A DNA stretch of 64,000 bases from assembly GCA_004535785.1 (NCBI GenBank), contig SPIB01000003.1:132109-196108 (forward strand). The letters run 5' to 3'. The stretch comes from Gammaproteobacteria bacterium LSUCC0112 (GTDB taxonomy: Bacteria > Pseudomonadota > Gammaproteobacteria > Pseudomonadales > Pseudohongiellaceae). How positions within the stretch are numbered: position 1 is the stretch's first letter; each line of letters opens with the position of its first letter. A program made the position numbers and the translations under genes. Shown here one piece after another: positions 36,955 through 48,239 of this stretch. Under the pieces are notes generated by a model. That model saw only the letters and a program-made list of their open reading frames with translations, did not search any database and was not told where the DNA came from.

Positions 36955-38181
36955 TCAGGAGAATTCATCCAATGCTATGTTTTCGTCTTCCACACCCAGA
37001 CTCTTCAGCATCTTGATGCACGAGGCATTCATGATGGGCGGTCCGCACATATAGTATTCACAGTCTTCAGGCGCCGGGTGATCCTTCAAATGGTGCTCAA
37101 GCACAACGTTATGGATAAACCCGGTATAACCGGTCCAGTTATCTTCCGGCTGCGGCTCAGACAGCGCCACATGCCACACAAAATTGTCGTGTTCTGCCGC
37201 CAGACGATCAAAGTCCTCAACGTAGAACATTTCTTTTTTGCTGCGAGCACCGTACCAGAAGGTGATTTTGCGTTTACTGTTCAAGCGGCACAGCTGATCA
37301 AAAATATGTGAACGCATTGGCGCCATACCAGCACCACCACCGATAAAGACCATCTCATTATCCGTATCTTTGGCAAAGAACTCACCAAATGGACCAAACA
37401 CTTTGATCTTGTCGCCCGGCTTCATGTTAAACACGTAGGACGACATAATCCCGGGTGGATGATTGCTGCGCGGCGGCGGTGTAGCAATTCGGATATTAAA
37501 TTTGATCAGGCCCTTTTCATCCGGGTAATTGGCCATGGAGTAGGCACGGATGGTGGTTTTGTCACACTTGGACTTGTGATTAAACAGACCAAACTTCTCC
37601 CAGTCTCCACGGAAGCGCTCTTCGATCTCGAAGTTTTTGTATTCAACTTCGTGGGGGGGCACTTCCAGCTGTACGTAACCACCGGCACGGAAATCCACAC
37701 TTTCGCCTTCAGGAATCTTCAGTACCAGTTCTTTGATGAAGGTTGCCACGTTGTGGTTGGAGATCACCTCGCATTCCCACTGTTTGACACCAAAAAACTC
37801 CGGCTCGACCTCGATCTTCATATCCTGTTTGACAGCCACCTGACAGGACAGACGCCAATGTTCTTTGGCTTCACCCATGGTGAAATGGCCCGCTTCGGTT
37901 GGCAGCATGGAACCGCCACCATCAAGCACCTTACATTTGCACTGTGCACAGGTTCCGCCACCGCCACAGGCAGATGACAGGAAGATGCCTGCGTCAGCCA
38001 GCGTGGTGAGGAGTTTGCCACCGGCCGGCACGGTGATGGCTTTGCTCGGGTCGCCGTTGATTTCAATTTTTACATCGCCGGAACTGACCAGTTTTGCACG
38101 CGCAGCAATAATCATGACGACTAACAGCATCACGATAACGGTGAACATCACCACACCGGCTACAATCGTTGAGATATCCAT
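36955..38181 (-). CDS. nqrF: Na+-translocating NADH:quinone reductase subunit F
   Basis: The electron-entry subunit. An N-terminal membrane helix (residues about 5-27) is followed by a [2Fe-2S] ferredoxin domain with [15 protein letters not shown] near residue 70. Then come an FAD domain (RAYSMANYP) and an NADH-binding domain ([24 protein letters not shown]). It oxidises NADH and passes electrons through FAD and FeS to the membrane subunits. The length of 408 residues is normal. It is the last gene of the operon. Confidence 0.97.
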   Translation of the reverse strand: MDISTIVAGVVMFTVIVMLLVVMIIAARAKLVSSGDVKIEINGDPSKAITVPAGGKLLTTLADAGIFLSSACGGGGTCAQCKCKVLDGGGSMLPTEAGHFTMGEAKEHWRLSCQVAVKQDMKIEVEPEFFGVKQWECEVISNHNVATFIKELVLKIPEGESVDFRAGGYVQLEVPPHEVEYKNFEIEERFRGDWEKFGLFNHKSKCDKTTIRAYSMANYPDEKGLIKFNIRIATPPPRSNHPPGIMSSYVFNMKPGDKIKVFGPFGEFFAKDTDNEMVFIGGGAGMAPMRSHIFDQLCRLNSKRKITFWYGARSKKEMFYVEDFDRLAAEHDNFVWHVALSEPQPEDNWTGYTGFIHNVVLEHHLKDHPAPEDCEYYMCGPPIMNASCIKMLKSLGVEDENIALDEFS

Positions 38182-38222
38182 TGTTACTGAAACCTACTCA
38201 CGTTAACGTTAATTGGATTGGA

Positions 38223-38831
38223 TTACAGAGTCAGTCCGCTGAATGACATAAAACCCAGCGACATCAGGCCAGTGGTAATGAAGGTTATTCCAAGACCACG
38301 CAATCCTTGAGGCACATCGCTGTACTTGAGCTTTTCGCGGATGCCCGCCATCAGCACAATCGCCAATGCCCAGCCCACACCTGCACCAACGCCGTAAACC
38401 ACGCTCTCCGGGAAGGTGTAACTTCGCTCAACCATAAACAATGACGCACCCATGATGGCGCAATTCACAGTGATCAGTGGCAAAAAGATACCCAGCGCGT
38501 TGTAAAGCGCCGGCACAAACTTGTCCAGAAACATCTCCAGTATCTGCACGATGCCGGCGATAACGCCGATATAACACAGGAAACCCAGGAAACTCAGATC
38601 CATCTCTGACAAGCCGGCCCAAGCCAGTGCCCCGTCTTTTAACAGGTAGTTAAAAATCAGGTTGTTGACCGGCACGGTGATCGCTTGCACCACAACAACG
38701 GCAACACCCAATCCAATGGCTGTGTCTACCTTTTTTGATACCGCCAGAAAGGTGCACATACCCAAAAACAACATCAGCGCCATGTTTTCAACAAATACTG
38801 CGCTTACAAACAGGCTTAAGTAGTGTTCCAT
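38223..38831 (-). CDS. nqrE: Na+-NQR subunit E
   Basis: A 202-residue polytopic membrane subunit with six hydrophobic segments. It starts with [18 protein letters not shown] and has [13 protein letters not shown] and [12 protein letters not shown], where the Cys residues line the intramembrane iron site shared with NqrD. It belongs to the RnfA/NqrE family; the NQR operon context decides the assignment. It is 2 bp downstream of nqrD. Confidence 0.96.
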   Translation of the reverse strand: MEHYLSLFVSAVFVENMALMLFLGMCTFLAVSKKVDTAIGLGVAVVVVQAITVPVNNLIFNYLLKDGALAWAGLSEMDLSFLGFLCYIGVIAGIVQILEMFLDKFVPALYNALGIFLPLITVNCAIMGASLFMVERSYTFPESVVYGVGAGVGWALAIVLMAGIREKLKYSDVPQGLRGLGITFITTGLMSLGFMSFSGLTL

Positions 38832-38833
38832 TC

Positions 38834-39499
38834 TCAGTGGGCTCCTTTCTCAGCAGTATGAGCAGACATCGGGAACTCATTCTTTTCGATTTGCTCTACG
38901 TTACGCTCACGCAGAATCCAGATGAAGAAACCTATGATAAAAAATGCACTTGGCGCCAGCAGCATTAAACCGTTTGGTTGATACCAGCCACCGTTGGCAA
39001 CCGTTGGCAGAATTGTGATGCCGAACAGTGTGCCTGCTCCAAACAGCTCGCGCAGCGTGCCCACGATAATCAACACCAGGCTGTAGCCTAATCCATTACC
39101 GATACCGTCCAAAAAACTGGGTATAGGCGGATTTTTCATGGCAAATGCTTCTGCGCGACCCATCACAATACAATTGGTAATAATCAGTCCCACAAACACG
39201 CTGAGCTGCTTGCTGATTTCGTAGGCATACGCTTTCAGAATCTGGTCTACCAGAATTACCAGAGAGGCAATGACCGTCATCTGTATGATGATACGGATAC
39301 TGCCCGGCATGTTGTTACGCAACATGGAGATAAACAGATTGGAGAACGCTGTGACGGTTGTCAGCGCGATACACATCACCAGCGTTACCTGCAAACTGGT
39401 GGTCACCGCCAACGCCGAACAGACACCCAGAATCTGCAACGCAATCGGGTTTTCTTTGAAGATCGGCTTGATCAGAATTGTTTTGCTCATCTCGGACAT
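38834..39499 (-). CDS. nqrD: Na+-NQR subunit D
   Basis: A 221-residue polytopic membrane subunit of the RnfE/NqrD family. Its motifs are [16 protein letters not shown] near residue 18 and [16 protein letters not shown] near residue 110, each with a Cys of the intramembrane iron centre. The ATG at 39,499 (MSEMSKTIL) is used; MSKTIL three codons later is an alternative. The frame extension upstream overlaps nqrC and is not supported. Confidence 0.95.
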   Translation of the reverse strand: MSEMSKTILIKPIFKENPIALQILGVCSALAVTTSLQVTLVMCIALTTVTAFSNLFISMLRNNMPGSIRIIIQMTVIASLVILVDQILKAYAYEISKQLSVFVGLIITNCIVMGRAEAFAMKNPPIPSFLDGIGNGLGYSLVLIIVGTLRELFGAGTLFGITILPTVANGGWYQPNGLMLLAPSAFFIIGFFIWILRERNVEQIEKNEFPMSAHTAEKGAH

Positions 39500-39512
39500 C
39501 AGATAACCCCTC

Positions 39513-40304
39513 TCAGCCTTTAACTTCGTTGTTGAGGAAGCGACCAAATCCGCGCTCACCCAGCCAGAATGCAATCATGTTTTCCACACCACGACTGGTC
39601 AGTGTTGCGCCAGACAAGGCATCCACCTGCGACTCGCCGGTGCCACCACCTTTGACGACCTCAAAGGCAACATCACTGTCAGCGCCATAAATCTGTTTAC
39701 CCGGCCACTGCGCCTGCCAGCGCGGATTGCTGATCTCGCCGCCCAGACCGGGTGTTTCTTTGTGGTCGTAGAAGCCGATGCCCTGCACTGTATTGCCATC
39801 ACCTTCCAGCGCGAGGTATCCATACATGATGCCCCACAGACCATATCCGCTGACCGGCAGCACCACACTTTCAAAACTGCCATCAGCATTATCGATGGTG
39901 TAGACAGTGGCATATTTCACACGGCGCCGGATATTGGCGACGTCGTCTTCACCACCCAAGGCGTCTGACAATGCTGGATCGTTTTTGGCTGCTGACTCAC
40001 TGTACGTCAATGGATCAAGACCTAAACGTTGGGCGTCCTCATCACTCAGAAACGTACCATTGTCCAGATCGACGATACGTGCGTTAAAACGCTCGAACAT
40101 CGAGGCAACATCAGCATTGCTGTTCACCGCCGGATCAAACATGCCGGCCGCAATCAGAATGTTTTTGTTGCGATCCAGAATCTGGTTGGCGGTCTGCATT
40201 GGCTTCAGAATGACAGCAGCACCGGAAATCACCACCGAACAAATAGCACACAGTATCAGTGCAATTTTTAATGTGTTGGCAACGGAGTTGACGTTAGACG
40301 ACAT
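39513..40304 (-). CDS. nqrC: Na+-NQR subunit C (FMN-carrying)
   Basis: A 263-residue subunit with one N-terminal membrane helix (residues about 10-33) and a periplasmic FMN domain. The covalent flavin site is [17 protein letters not shown] near residue 228, the target of ApbE. Other family motifs are [16 protein letters not shown] and [14 protein letters not shown]. It overlaps the end of nqrB by 11 bp. Confidence 0.96.
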   Translation of the reverse strand: MSSNVNSVANTLKIALILCAICSVVISGAAVILKPMQTANQILDRNKNILIAAGMFDPAVNSNADVASMFERFNARIVDLDNGTFLSDEDAQRLGLDPLTYSESAAKNDPALSDALGGEDDVANIRRRVKYATVYTIDNADGSFESVVLPVSGYGLWGIMYGYLALEGDGNTVQGIGFYDHKETPGLGGEISNPRWQAQWPGKQIYGADSDVAFEVVKGGGTGESQVDALSGATLTSRGVENMIAFWLGERGFGRFLNNEVKG

Positions 40305-41511
40305 GGCGGGCGATCCTCCGTTTGATATTGGCTTTCACGACAAAATAGTCAATCAGCGGTGCAAATAGGTTGCCGAACAATATGGCCAGCATCATGCCTT
40401 CAGGGTATGCTGGGTTCAGCACACGAATCATCACCACCATAAAACCGATCAAAAGACCGAATATCCATTTACCGGTATTGGTCATGGATGCTGACACCGG
40501 GTCAGTCGCCATAAAGACCATACCAAAGGCGAATCCACCGAGCACCAGATGCCAGTACCAAGGTGTTGCAAACCCGGGGTTGGTATCCGAACCAATCATG
40601 TTCAGCATAGTCGAGAAGATGACCATACCGAGGAACACACCCAGCATGATGCGCCACGACGCAATACGCATTGCCAACAAAATCACACCGCCGATCATGA
40701 TTGCGAGTGTCGAGACCTCACCAATTGAGCCCTGCATCTGACCAAAAAAGGCATTAAGCCATGTCAACTGCTCACCGGTTGCTGACAAGGTAACAGGCAG
40801 CCCGTTGTTAGCGATCTGGCTGAGCGCGGTCGCGCCGCTGAAACCATCAACTGCTGTCCAGACAGAGTCACCGGAAATCTGTGGCGCGTAGGCGAAAAAC
40901 AGGAACGCACGCCCCGTCAGTGCCGGGTTCAGGAAGTTTTTGCCAGTACCACCAAAGACTTCTTTACCAACGATAATGCCAAAGGAAATGCCTAACGCCG
41001 CCTGCCACAGTGGCAATGTCGGGGGCACAATCAATGAGAAGAGGATTGATGTAACAAAGAACCCTTCATTTATCTCGTGACCACGCTTGATGGCAAACAA
41101 CACTTCCCAGAATCCACCAACAATAAACACGGTGGCATATATGGGCAGGAAATACATGGCGCCGTGCCAGAAGTTGTCCCAGATACTGGTGGGATCATTG
41201 CCGGCCAGTGCCCCGATCAGCACACCACGCCAGCCTTCCATCTCGGTAATACCCATATTTATCATGGCCATATTGGCCTGATAACCCACGTTGTACATAC
41301 CGTAAAACATGGCTGGGAACACCGCCAGCCAGACCGTGATCATAATGCGCTTCAGGTCGATACCATCACGCACATGAGATCCACCGACAGTGACTTTGCT
41401 CGGGGAATAAAAAATAGTATCCACCGCCTCATACAGTGGGTACATCTTTTCGTACTTGCCGCCTTTTTCAAACTGCGGCGCCAGATCATCAAGTATTTTA
41501 CGCAGACCCAT
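40294..41511 (-). CDS. nqrB: Na+-NQR subunit B
   Basis: A 405-residue membrane subunit with about ten hydrophobic segments. The covalent FMN Thr lies in [13 protein letters not shown] near residue 230. It also carries the riboflavin and quinone sites in the family, and [20 protein letters not shown] is the conserved motif near residue 180. It lies 15 bp downstream of nqrA. Confidence 0.97.
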   Translation of the reverse strand: MGLRKILDDLAPQFEKGGKYEKMYPLYEAVDTIFYSPSKVTVGGSHVRDGIDLKRIMITVWLAVFPAMFYGMYNVGYQANMAMINMGITEMEGWRGVLIGALAGNDPTSIWDNFWHGAMYFLPIYATVFIVGGFWEVLFAIKRGHEINEGFFVTSILFSLIVPPTLPLWQAALGISFGIIVGKEVFGGTGKNFLNPALTGRAFLFFAYAPQISGDSVWTAVDGFSGATALSQIANNGLPVTLSATGEQLTWLNAFFGQMQGSIGEVSTLAIMIGGVILLAMRIASWRIMLGVFLGMVIFSTMLNMIGSDTNPGFATPWYWHLVLGGFAFGMVFMATDPVSASMTNTGKWIFGLLIGFMVVMIRVLNPAYPEGMMLAILFGNLFAPLIDYFVVKANIKRRIARHVV

Positions 41512-41526
41512 GGTGAGTTTTTTCCA

Positions 41527-42885
41527 CTAGCATTCTTTTTCGATACGCGTGAGATTGTCACGCAGGATCGGACCGTATTCATATTTACCCGGGCACACAT
41601 AGGTGCACAGCCCCAGATCTTCTTCGTCCAATTCCAGCGCACCAAGATTCATCGCTGCTTCAATATCACTGACAATCAATGTGCGCAGTAACTGTGTCGG
41701 CAGAATATCCAAAGGCATGATGGTTTCATAAGAACCCACTGGCACCATCGCACGTTCACTGCCATTGGTCGTGGTAGTGAAATCGAATTTTTTGCCCTTG
41801 AACAGGCTGGACAAGTAAATACTCAAATTGGAGTGACGGTTGCTGCCAGGGGACAGGTAACCAAACAACGGCCGTTCCCGGCCTTCACGCAGCACACAGA
41901 TCTGTTGATCATACCGACTGAGGAACTGCATGGGCTCTGCGATTTTTCTGCCTGCCAATACTGTTCCTGAAATCACACGGTTTTCACCTTCTTTGAGTTC
42001 ACCCGCGGTGACGTCGAGCAAATTGGCACCGAGGCGTGTGCGCAGCAGGCGTGGACGTTTGACCTGCGGCCCTGCCAAAGCAACCACCCGCTCTGTCCAC
42101 AACAATCCGGTATTAAACAGCTTGCCGGTAGCGATCACATCCTGAAAACCAATACTCCACACCCAACGACTCAGGCTGACCGGATCCAGAAAGTGGATAT
42201 GAGTGCCGGTCAGACCCGAGGGGTGCGGCCCGGAGAAATCTTCGACCTGTACATTGCCGGCAAATGCTTCTTTTTCAAGACCAGCAAAACTGCCTTCGCG
42301 GCGGCATACAAACAACTTGCCATCCGTAAGTTTTGCCAGCAGGTTGATACCACGTACCAGATCCTGCGAATGTTCACGTGCTACCATTTCTGGCTGCAAT
42401 GCCAACGGATTGGAGTCCATCAAGTTAACAAACAGGGAAGATGGCTTGCTGGACGGATCAGGCACCTTGCTGAATGGACGAGTGCGCAATGCCGTCCACA
42501 AACCTGAGTTCACCAGGTTTTCCACCACTTTTTCGCGTGGTAGCGACGCGCATTCAGCATCGCTGTAATGGACGAAACTCACTTGTTCACTGTTATCACC
42601 GTCCAGTTCAATCACAACTGACAAAAACAGACGTTTGTCGCCACGATTGACGGCGACGACTGTACCGGACCCCGGAGATGTGTAAATGACGCCGGGCGTC
42701 TTTTTATCGGTAAACAAAGTCTGACCGAGTTTGACCTTGTCTCCCTCTTTGACTTCCATCGTGGGTTTCATACCCACAAAGTCTTGCCCCAGAATCGCCA
42801 CCGTACGGACCGGCTGGGCGTCATGAATTACCTGTTCCGGAGCGCCATTAATAGGTAAGTCCAACCCGCGCTTAATTCTGATCAT
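41527..42885 (-). CDS. nqrA: Na+-NQR subunit A
   Basis: A 452-residue cytosolic-face subunit that helps form the quinone site. It starts MIRIKRGLDLPI, as is typical, and has KPTMEVKEGDKVKLGQTLF near residue 60, a lipoyl-like segment. The C-terminus (MNLGALELDEEDLGLCTYVC) has the Cys-containing YVCPGKYEYG motif. It is the first gene of the leftward nqr operon, with a plausible promoter about 75 bp upstream. Confidence 0.97.
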   Translation of the reverse strand: MIRIKRGLDLPINGAPEQVIHDAQPVRTVAILGQDFVGMKPTMEVKEGDKVKLGQTLFTDKKTPGVIYTSPGSGTVVAVNRGDKRLFLSVVIELDGDNSEQVSFVHYSDAECASLPREKVVENLVNSGLWTALRTRPFSKVPDPSSKPSSLFVNLMDSNPLALQPEMVAREHSQDLVRGINLLAKLTDGKLFVCRREGSFAGLEKEAFAGNVQVEDFSGPHPSGLTGTHIHFLDPVSLSRWVWSIGFQDVIATGKLFNTGLLWTERVVALAGPQVKRPRLLRTRLGANLLDVTAGELKEGENRVISGTVLAGRKIAEPMQFLSRYDQQICVLREGRERPLFGYLSPGSNRHSNLSIYLSSLFKGKKFDFTTTTNGSERAMVPVGSYETIMPLDILPTQLLRTLIVSDIEAAMNLGALELDEEDLGLCTYVCPGKYEYGPILRDNLTRIEKEC

Positions 42886-42958
42886 TCATCAGGCCTAGTA
42901 AATTGTGTTCAGGATATGCAATTGGTTTGATGTGTCTTACGCTGAGAAAACGCGCACA

Positions 42959-42988
42959 ATTATAGGGATATGGCCCCTGATTTGCCAC
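42959..42988 (-). promoter_or_regulatory. Candidate sigma-70 promoter of nqrABCDEF
   Basis: Read leftward, GTGGCA (42,988-42,983) and a perfect TATAAT (42,964-42,959) are 18 bp apart, about 75 bp upstream of the nqrA start. The -35 box matches the consensus TTGACA at 4 of 6 positions. Confidence 0.5.
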
Positions 42989-43026
42989 CGTTTTCTTGGT
43001 CTAAATGAATAAGCTCAGGAAGGAAT

Positions 43027-43052
43027 CCGGTGCCAGCCAACGCTGACACCGG
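43027..43052 (-). terminator. Hairpin after gap
   Basis: CCGGTGTCAGC and GCTGGCACCGG pair on the minus strand with one G-U around a 4-nt loop, ten bases past the gap stop codon. No U-run follows, so the terminator role is likely but not certain. Confidence 0.6.
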
Positions 43053-43061
43053 GCAATAAAA

Positions 43062-44522
43062 TCATACTTCGCTGGGATAGATCCGATAATTGACACCGGC
43101 CATTTTGTAAACCATGCGCACAACCTGATTACAGTAACCAAACTCGTTGTCGTACCACAAGTACAACACGCAGCGATTACCTTCAGCTATGGTCGCTTTG
43201 GAATCAACAATGGCCGCCTCGCGCGAACCGACAAAATCACTGGACACCGCATCCGGATCTTCGGTGTAACTGATCTGATTCTGGAGTGGTGAGTGCAACG
43301 CCAGCACCCTCAGAAACTCGTTGATTTCTTCTTTGGTGACGGCCGTTTCCATATTCAGCATCAAAATAGCCATGGACACATTCGGTATAGGCACACGCAC
43401 CGCATTACCCGTCAATTTGCCAACCAACTCAGGAACGGCTTTCACTACCGCTTTGGCGGCACCGGTTTCGGTCAGCACCATGTTCAGCGCAGCACTTCGA
43501 CCACGGCGATTGCCCGTGTGATAGTTGTCGATCAGGTTCTGATCGTTGGTATAGGCATGCACGGTCTCAACGTGGCCGCTGACAATGCCGTATTTGTCGT
43601 TAAGCACCTTCAACACAGGCGCAATTGCATTGGTGGTACAACTTGCCGCGGTGATAATTCGATCGTCAGGCTTGATCTGATCGTGGTTGATACCATAGAC
43701 GATATTCTTGAGACTGCCTTTGCCTGGGGCGGTCAACATGACCTTGCTCGCACCTTTGGACTTCAGGTGACGAGACAGACCCTCTTCATCACGCCAGTTG
43801 CCGGTGTTATCAATGATCAGGGCATCGTTAATGCCATATTGCGTGTAATCAATTTCATCCGGGGCATTGGCGTAAATAATCTGAACCACATTACCGTTAC
43901 AAATCAGGCAATTATTTGCTTCATCAATACGCACCGTGCCTTGAAACGCACCGTGCACTGAGTCCGAAGTCAACAAACTTGCGCGCTTGATGATGTCGCC
44001 GGGTTTACCTGGACGTACCACCACTGCTCGCAGACGCATCACCTCACCCGTGCTGGTGCGCTCAATCAGCAAACGCGCCATCAGACGACCAATCCTGCCG
44101 AAACCAAACAACACGATATCCTGCGACTTTTCACTGGGGGGCGTTTTTACACCGATCAGCGCTGCCAACTCTGACTTGACATAGGTGTCCACATCAGGGG
44201 CATTTCCAGCCTGAGTCAATTCCATATACTTGACAGTCAACTTGCCAAGATCGATCTGACAATGCCACAGATCCAGTTTTGCAACAGACATCAGGATGGG
44301 ATGAGACTCAAATTCGGACATTTCATTTCGCCCGATCTGACGCACAAACCGATGGGACTTCATGATATTGGTCACAGAGCGGTTATGCAGCGCACGACCA
44401 TAAACAAAAACACCTACGTTACGCTCACTGTAGAGACGACCCACCACAGGAATCATTTCCTGTGCCAAGGCTTCTCTTTGCTTCCAATCACTGAAATAGT
44501 CTTCCGGGCTGGGTCGTGTCAC
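43062..44522 (-). CDS. gap: Glyceraldehyde-3-phosphate dehydrogenase, long form
   Basis: A 486-residue enzyme of the long proteobacterial GAPDH type (about 480 residues), with an N-terminal extension of about 130 residues (EDYFSDWKQREALAQEM onward) before the Rossmann motif FGFGRIGRLMARLL. The catalytic Cys is in SAASCTTNAIAPVL. ETGAAKAVVKAVPEL and YDNEFGYCNQVVRM complete the fold. The GTG at 44,522 is preferred: it has AGGTG upstream and fits homologue length. The ATG at 44,594 sits on a good -10 box and cannot be in the mRNA. Its likely role is in the gluconeogenic direction in such organisms. Confidence 0.93.
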   Translation of the reverse strand: MTRPSPEDYFSDWKQREALAQEMIPVVGRLYSERNVGVFVYGRALHNRSVTNIMKSHRFVRQIGRNEMSEFESHPILMSVAKLDLWHCQIDLGKLTVKYMELTQAGNAPDVDTYVKSELAALIGVKTPPSEKSQDIVLFGFGRIGRLMARLLIERTSTGEVMRLRAVVVRPGKPGDIIKRASLLTSDSVHGAFQGTVRIDEANNCLICNGNVVQIIYANAPDEIDYTQYGINDALIIDNTGNWRDEEGLSRHLKSKGASKVMLTAPGKGSLKNIVYGINHDQIKPDDRIITAASCTTNAIAPVLKVLNDKYGIVSGHVETVHAYTNDQNLIDNYHTGNRRGRSAALNMVLTETGAAKAVVKAVPELVGKLTGNAVRVPIPNVSMAILMLNMETAVTKEEINEFLRVLALHSPLQNQISYTEDPDAVSSDFVGSREAAIVDSKATIAEGNRCVLYLWYDNEFGYCNQVVRMVYKMAGVNYRIYPSEV

Positions 44523-44594
44523 GTGGGGCACCTGTCTGTCGAGTGGTTGAAGAAAGTCATTCCGGCAAATGCGAATTGATCCAAAACGGCGCAT

Positions 44595-44623
44595 ATTATC
44601 TTGTGATTGACCGGGCTGTGCAA
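44595..44623 (-). promoter_or_regulatory. Candidate sigma-70 promoter of gap
   Basis: Read leftward, TTGCAC (44,623-44,618) and GATAAT (44,600-44,595) are exactly 17 bp apart. Transcription would begin near 44,588, inside the open frame upstream of the GTG at 44,522. This supports the shorter gap protein. Confidence 0.6.
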
Positions 44624-44773
44624 CTTAAATGACCTTTTCGGGGGGCATTCCCTGTGCATGACAGCGGCGCTATGCAAGAATATGCGCCCTCTTTTACCAC
44701 AAGCAGCGTTGCCTGGCAGTCGGAGTCATTTGGCTGGCAGTGTCATTCTGTCTTGTATCGCGCGGATTGAAAG

Positions 44774-47700
44774 ATGTCGGGTTTTGAACTGAACGCTCCA
44801 CCGTTACCCAAAGAGGGCCACTCGTTGCAGTGGCCCGCTCTGCCGGATTCTCAATTCAGCATGGCAGTGGCGCAGACCGCGCGTCGCAGTCAAGTCCCGG
44901 TACTCTTGATTACTAACAGCAGCGAAGAAGCGGAACAACGACGTCGCGAACTGCAGTTTTTTATTCCTGATCACGGATCTGACGCCTTGCCAATTCTGAC
45001 GTTGCCGGATTGGGAGACACTGCCTTACGATACTTTTTCGCCACATCAGGACATTGTTTCGGAACGCTTGAGTGCTCTGTATCAATTGCCTGACATGAAA
45101 AACGGCATCCTGATTGTGCCGGTCAGCAGTCTGATGCACCGATTGCCGCCGCCCAGTTATATTCAGGGCAACAGCCTGATGCTGAGTGTTGGCGAATCAC
45201 TGAATGTCGACAGACTTCGGCAACGGTTGGCGGGTGCTGGTTATCAACATGTCGATTCTGTCTACGAACATGGCGAATTTACCGTGCGCGGCGCGATCAT
45301 GGATATCTTCCCCATGGGCAGCAAACTGCCCTATCGCATCGACCTGTTTGACGATGAGGTTGAGTCCCTGCGGGTGTTTGATCCGGAAACACAACTCTCA
45401 CTGGACAAGGTAAAAAGCATTCGTTTGCTGCCGGGTAAAGAATATCCCCTGCATGAGGCGGGCAGAACGGCGTTTCGTGGACGCTTTCGCGAGATGTTTG
45501 ATGTTGACACCCGAAAGTGCACGCTTTATCAGGATATCAGCGAGGGCATCGCCTCGGCTGGTATCGAGTATTACCTGCCGTTGTTTTTTGAAGATGTCAG
45601 TCAATTGTTTGAGTATCTGCCTCCCAACACCCTGATCCTGCGCGATCGCCAACTCGATCAGCCCGCGCAACGATTCTGGCAGGACATCAACAACCGTTAT
45701 GAAGACAGGCGCCACGATCGCCAGCGACCGATTCTCGCCCCGGCTGAGCTGTTTCTGTCACCGGAAGAGTTGTTCCGTCAACTCAAAGCATTCAGCCTGA
45801 TCACCTTTGACAACCAGCCAGCACTGAGCGATTTTCCTGTGCTGGGAGCCGACAACGCCCTGGCCACGCCACTACGCGCCTTGCAAACCCTGATTGCCTC
45901 ACGGCCCAACTGGCGCATGCTGTTTTGCGCAGAAAGTGCCGGTCGCCGGGAAACCTTGGCGGAACTGCTGCGCTCGGTTGGTATCAACTCAAAACCTGTT
46001 GAGAATTGGCCCGCCTTTATCCGCAGCACAGAACACGTTGCCATCACTGTTGCTGCGCTGGATAAAGGGCTGATGTTGCCGTCCGAGCAATGGATGGTGA
46101 TAACCGAGTCACAGTTGCTGGGCAGAAAAATTGCGCAACGGCGTCGACGCCGCCGGGCAAATGACAACACCGATTTTATTATCCGCAGCCTGACCGAGTT
46201 AACCCCCGGCGCAGCGGTTGTGCATATCGATCACGGTGTAGGTCGCTATGTGGGTTTGCAGACATTGACCATTGATGGGGATCAGGCGGAGTTTCTGACT
46301 CTCGAATACTCCAACAAAGCCAAACTATATGTGCCGGTTGCTTCTCTGCATTTGATCAGTCGTTATGGTGGCACCGATCCTGAGCATGCGCCGCTGGACA
46401 CCCTTGGCAATGACACCTGGCAGAAAAACAAGCGCAAGGCCGCCGAAAAAATCCGCGATGCCGCGGTTGAATTGCTGGATATTTATGCCAAACGTGAAGC
46501 GCGAACCGGTCATACGTTTCGTGTTGACGATATTGACTACGAAAAATTTGCCGCAGGTTTTCCGTTTGAAGAAACACCGGACCAACTCGAAGCCATACAA
46601 GGGGTCATTGCGGACATGCAATCAACCCGCAGCATGGACAGATTGGTGTGTGGTGATGTTGGTTTTGGCAAAACCGAAGTGGCCATGCGCGCCGCCTTTA
46701 TTGCCGTTCAGAACCACAAGCAAGTGGCACTGCTGGTGCCAACCACCTTGCTGGCCCAGCAACACTATGAAAGTTTCAGAGACCGCTTTGCCGATTGGCC
46801 CGTCAGCATTGACCTGATTTCACGATTTCGCAGTGGTAAGCAACAGGAAGACACCCTTGAGCGCATCCGCAATGGCCGAGTCGACATCATCATAGGCACG
46901 CACAAGCTGTTACAGAATAATATCCAGTACAAGGATCTTGGGCTGCTGGTCATTGACGAAGAACACCGTTTTGGCGTGCAGCAAAAAGAGCGCATTAAAG
47001 CCATCCGGGCTGAAGTTGATATCCTCACCCTGACGGCAACGCCGATCCCGAGAACGCTGAACATGGCAATGTCCGGCGTGCGGGATCTGTCGCTGATTGT
47101 CACGCCACCGGCCAAACGCTTGTCCGTGAAAACCTTTGTGCGTGAGCACCAGGATAGTCTGATCAAGGAAGCAGTGTTGCGCGAATTACTGCGCGGCGGC
47201 CAGGTGTTCTATTTGCACAATGAAGTGAAAACCATCGAGCGCACCGCAGAGCATTTGCGGGAATTGATCCCGGAAGCACGTGTGTGTGTCGCCCATGGCC
47301 AGCTGCCGGAGCGGGAACTGGAAGTCATCATGGCGGACTTCTATCACAAGCGTTACAACATTCTGGTCTGCTCCACAATTATTGAGACCGGCATCGATAT
47401 ACCCAGTGCCAACACCATCATTATTGATCGTGCTGACAAACTGGGCCTCGCACAGCTGCATCAGTTGCGCGGACGCGTCGGGCGCTCTCACCATCAGGCG
47501 TATGCGTACCTGCTGACACCGCCGCCAAAAGTATTGACGCCGGATGCCGAAAAACGGCTGGATGCCATTTCCGCTGCCAGCACCTTAGGCGCAGGTTTTA
47601 CTTTGGCCAGCCACGACCTTGAAATTCGCGGTGCGGGCGAAATACTGGGCGAGGAACAAACCGGTCATCTGCAAAAAATCGGGTTTACCTTGTATACAGA

Positions 47701-48217
47701 AATGCTGGAAGAAGCCGTCAAGGCTATCCGCGAAGGTCGTACCCCCAATATCGATCTGGTCATGCAAAGTGGCAGCGAGATCAATCTGCGCGTACCGGCA
47801 CTGATACCCGAAGAGTATCTGCCCGATATCCATACACGATTGATCATGTACAAGCGTATTGCCGGGGCGCGTGACGAAAAAGAGCTGCGCGATCTGCAGG
47901 TGGAAATGATTGACCGCTTTGGATTATTGCCGGACGCGGCCAAAATACTGTTCGAGGTCACCCAGTTAAAACTGCGCGCCGAGGACATGGGTATCAGCAA
48001 GGTGGACGCCAGCGCACAGACTGGTCGCATTGTTTTCCGCCAGCATACACGTATCGACCCGCTGTCCATTGTACAGTTGGTGCAGAAGCAGTCCAAAGTT
48101 TACAAACTCTCCGGGCCCACTCAGCTGTCATTTACACATGACAAACCAACACCGGTAGCCCGTATCGAATTTATAAATAAAACGCTGGATCAATTCAGAC
48201 TGTTACCCGTAACATAA
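44774..48217 (+). CDS. mfd: Transcription-repair coupling factor
   Basis: A 1147-residue translocase that removes stalled RNA polymerase and recruits UvrA. It has an N-terminal UvrB-like region (residues about 1-340) and the RNA-polymerase-interacting domain near 480-540 (VVHIDHGVGRYVGL). The RecG-type motor follows, with Walker A CGDVGFGKTEVAMR near residue 630 and box II VIDEEHRFG near residue 730. LRGRVGRSHHQAYAYLL is a late helicase motif, and the TRCF C-terminal domain follows. The start ATG at 44,774 gives the normal family length. It is divergent from gap. Confidence 0.97.
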   Translation: MSGFELNAPPLPKEGHSLQWPALPDSQFSMAVAQTARRSQVPVLLITNSSEEAEQRRRELQFFIPDHGSDALPILTLPDWETLPYDTFSPHQDIVSERLSALYQLPDMKNGILIVPVSSLMHRLPPPSYIQGNSLMLSVGESLNVDRLRQRLAGAGYQHVDSVYEHGEFTVRGAIMDIFPMGSKLPYRIDLFDDEVESLRVFDPETQLSLDKVKSIRLLPGKEYPLHEAGRTAFRGRFREMFDVDTRKCTLYQDISEGIASAGIEYYLPLFFEDVSQLFEYLPPNTLILRDRQLDQPAQRFWQDINNRYEDRRHDRQRPILAPAELFLSPEELFRQLKAFSLITFDNQPALSDFPVLGADNALATPLRALQTLIASRPNWRMLFCAESAGRRETLAELLRSVGINSKPVENWPAFIRSTEHVAITVAALDKGLMLPSEQWMVITESQLLGRKIAQRRRRRRANDNTDFIIRSLTELTPGAAVVHIDHGVGRYVGLQTLTIDGDQAEFLTLEYSNKAKLYVPVASLHLISRYGGTDPEHAPLDTLGNDTWQKNKRKAAEKIRDAAVELLDIYAKREARTGHTFRVDDIDYEKFAAGFPFEETPDQLEAIQGVIADMQSTRSMDRLVCGDVGFGKTEVAMRAAFIAVQNHKQVALLVPTTLLAQQHYESFRDRFADWPVSIDLISRFRSGKQQEDTLERIRNGRVDIIIGTHKLLQNNIQYKDLGLLVIDEEHRFGVQQKERIKAIRAEVDILTLTATPIPRTLNMAMSGVRDLSLIVTPPAKRLSVKTFVREHQDSLIKEAVLRELLRGGQVFYLHNEVKTIERTAEHLRELIPEARVCVAHGQLPERELEVIMADFYHKRYNILVCSTIIETGIDIPSANTIIIDRADKLGLAQLHQLRGRVGRSHHQAYAYLLTPPPKVLTPDAEKRLDAISAASTLGAGFTLASHDLEIRGAGEILGEEQTGHLQKIGFTLYTEMLEEAVKAIREGRTPNIDLVMQSGSEINLRVPALIPEEYLPDIHTRLIMYKRIAGARDEKELRDLQVEMIDRFGLLPDAAKILFEVTQLKLRAEDMGISKVDASAQTGRIVFRQHTRIDPLSIVQLVQKQSKVYKLSGPTQLSFTHDKPTPVARIEFINKTLDQFRLLPVT

Positions 48218-48239
48218 TCTGATCAAGGGAGTTAATTGC

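Noticed and set aside
44523..44594. Longer N-terminus of gap from the ATG at 44,594
   Set aside because: A good -10/-35 pair overlaps this start, and homologues of the long GAPDH type begin near the GTG at 44,522.
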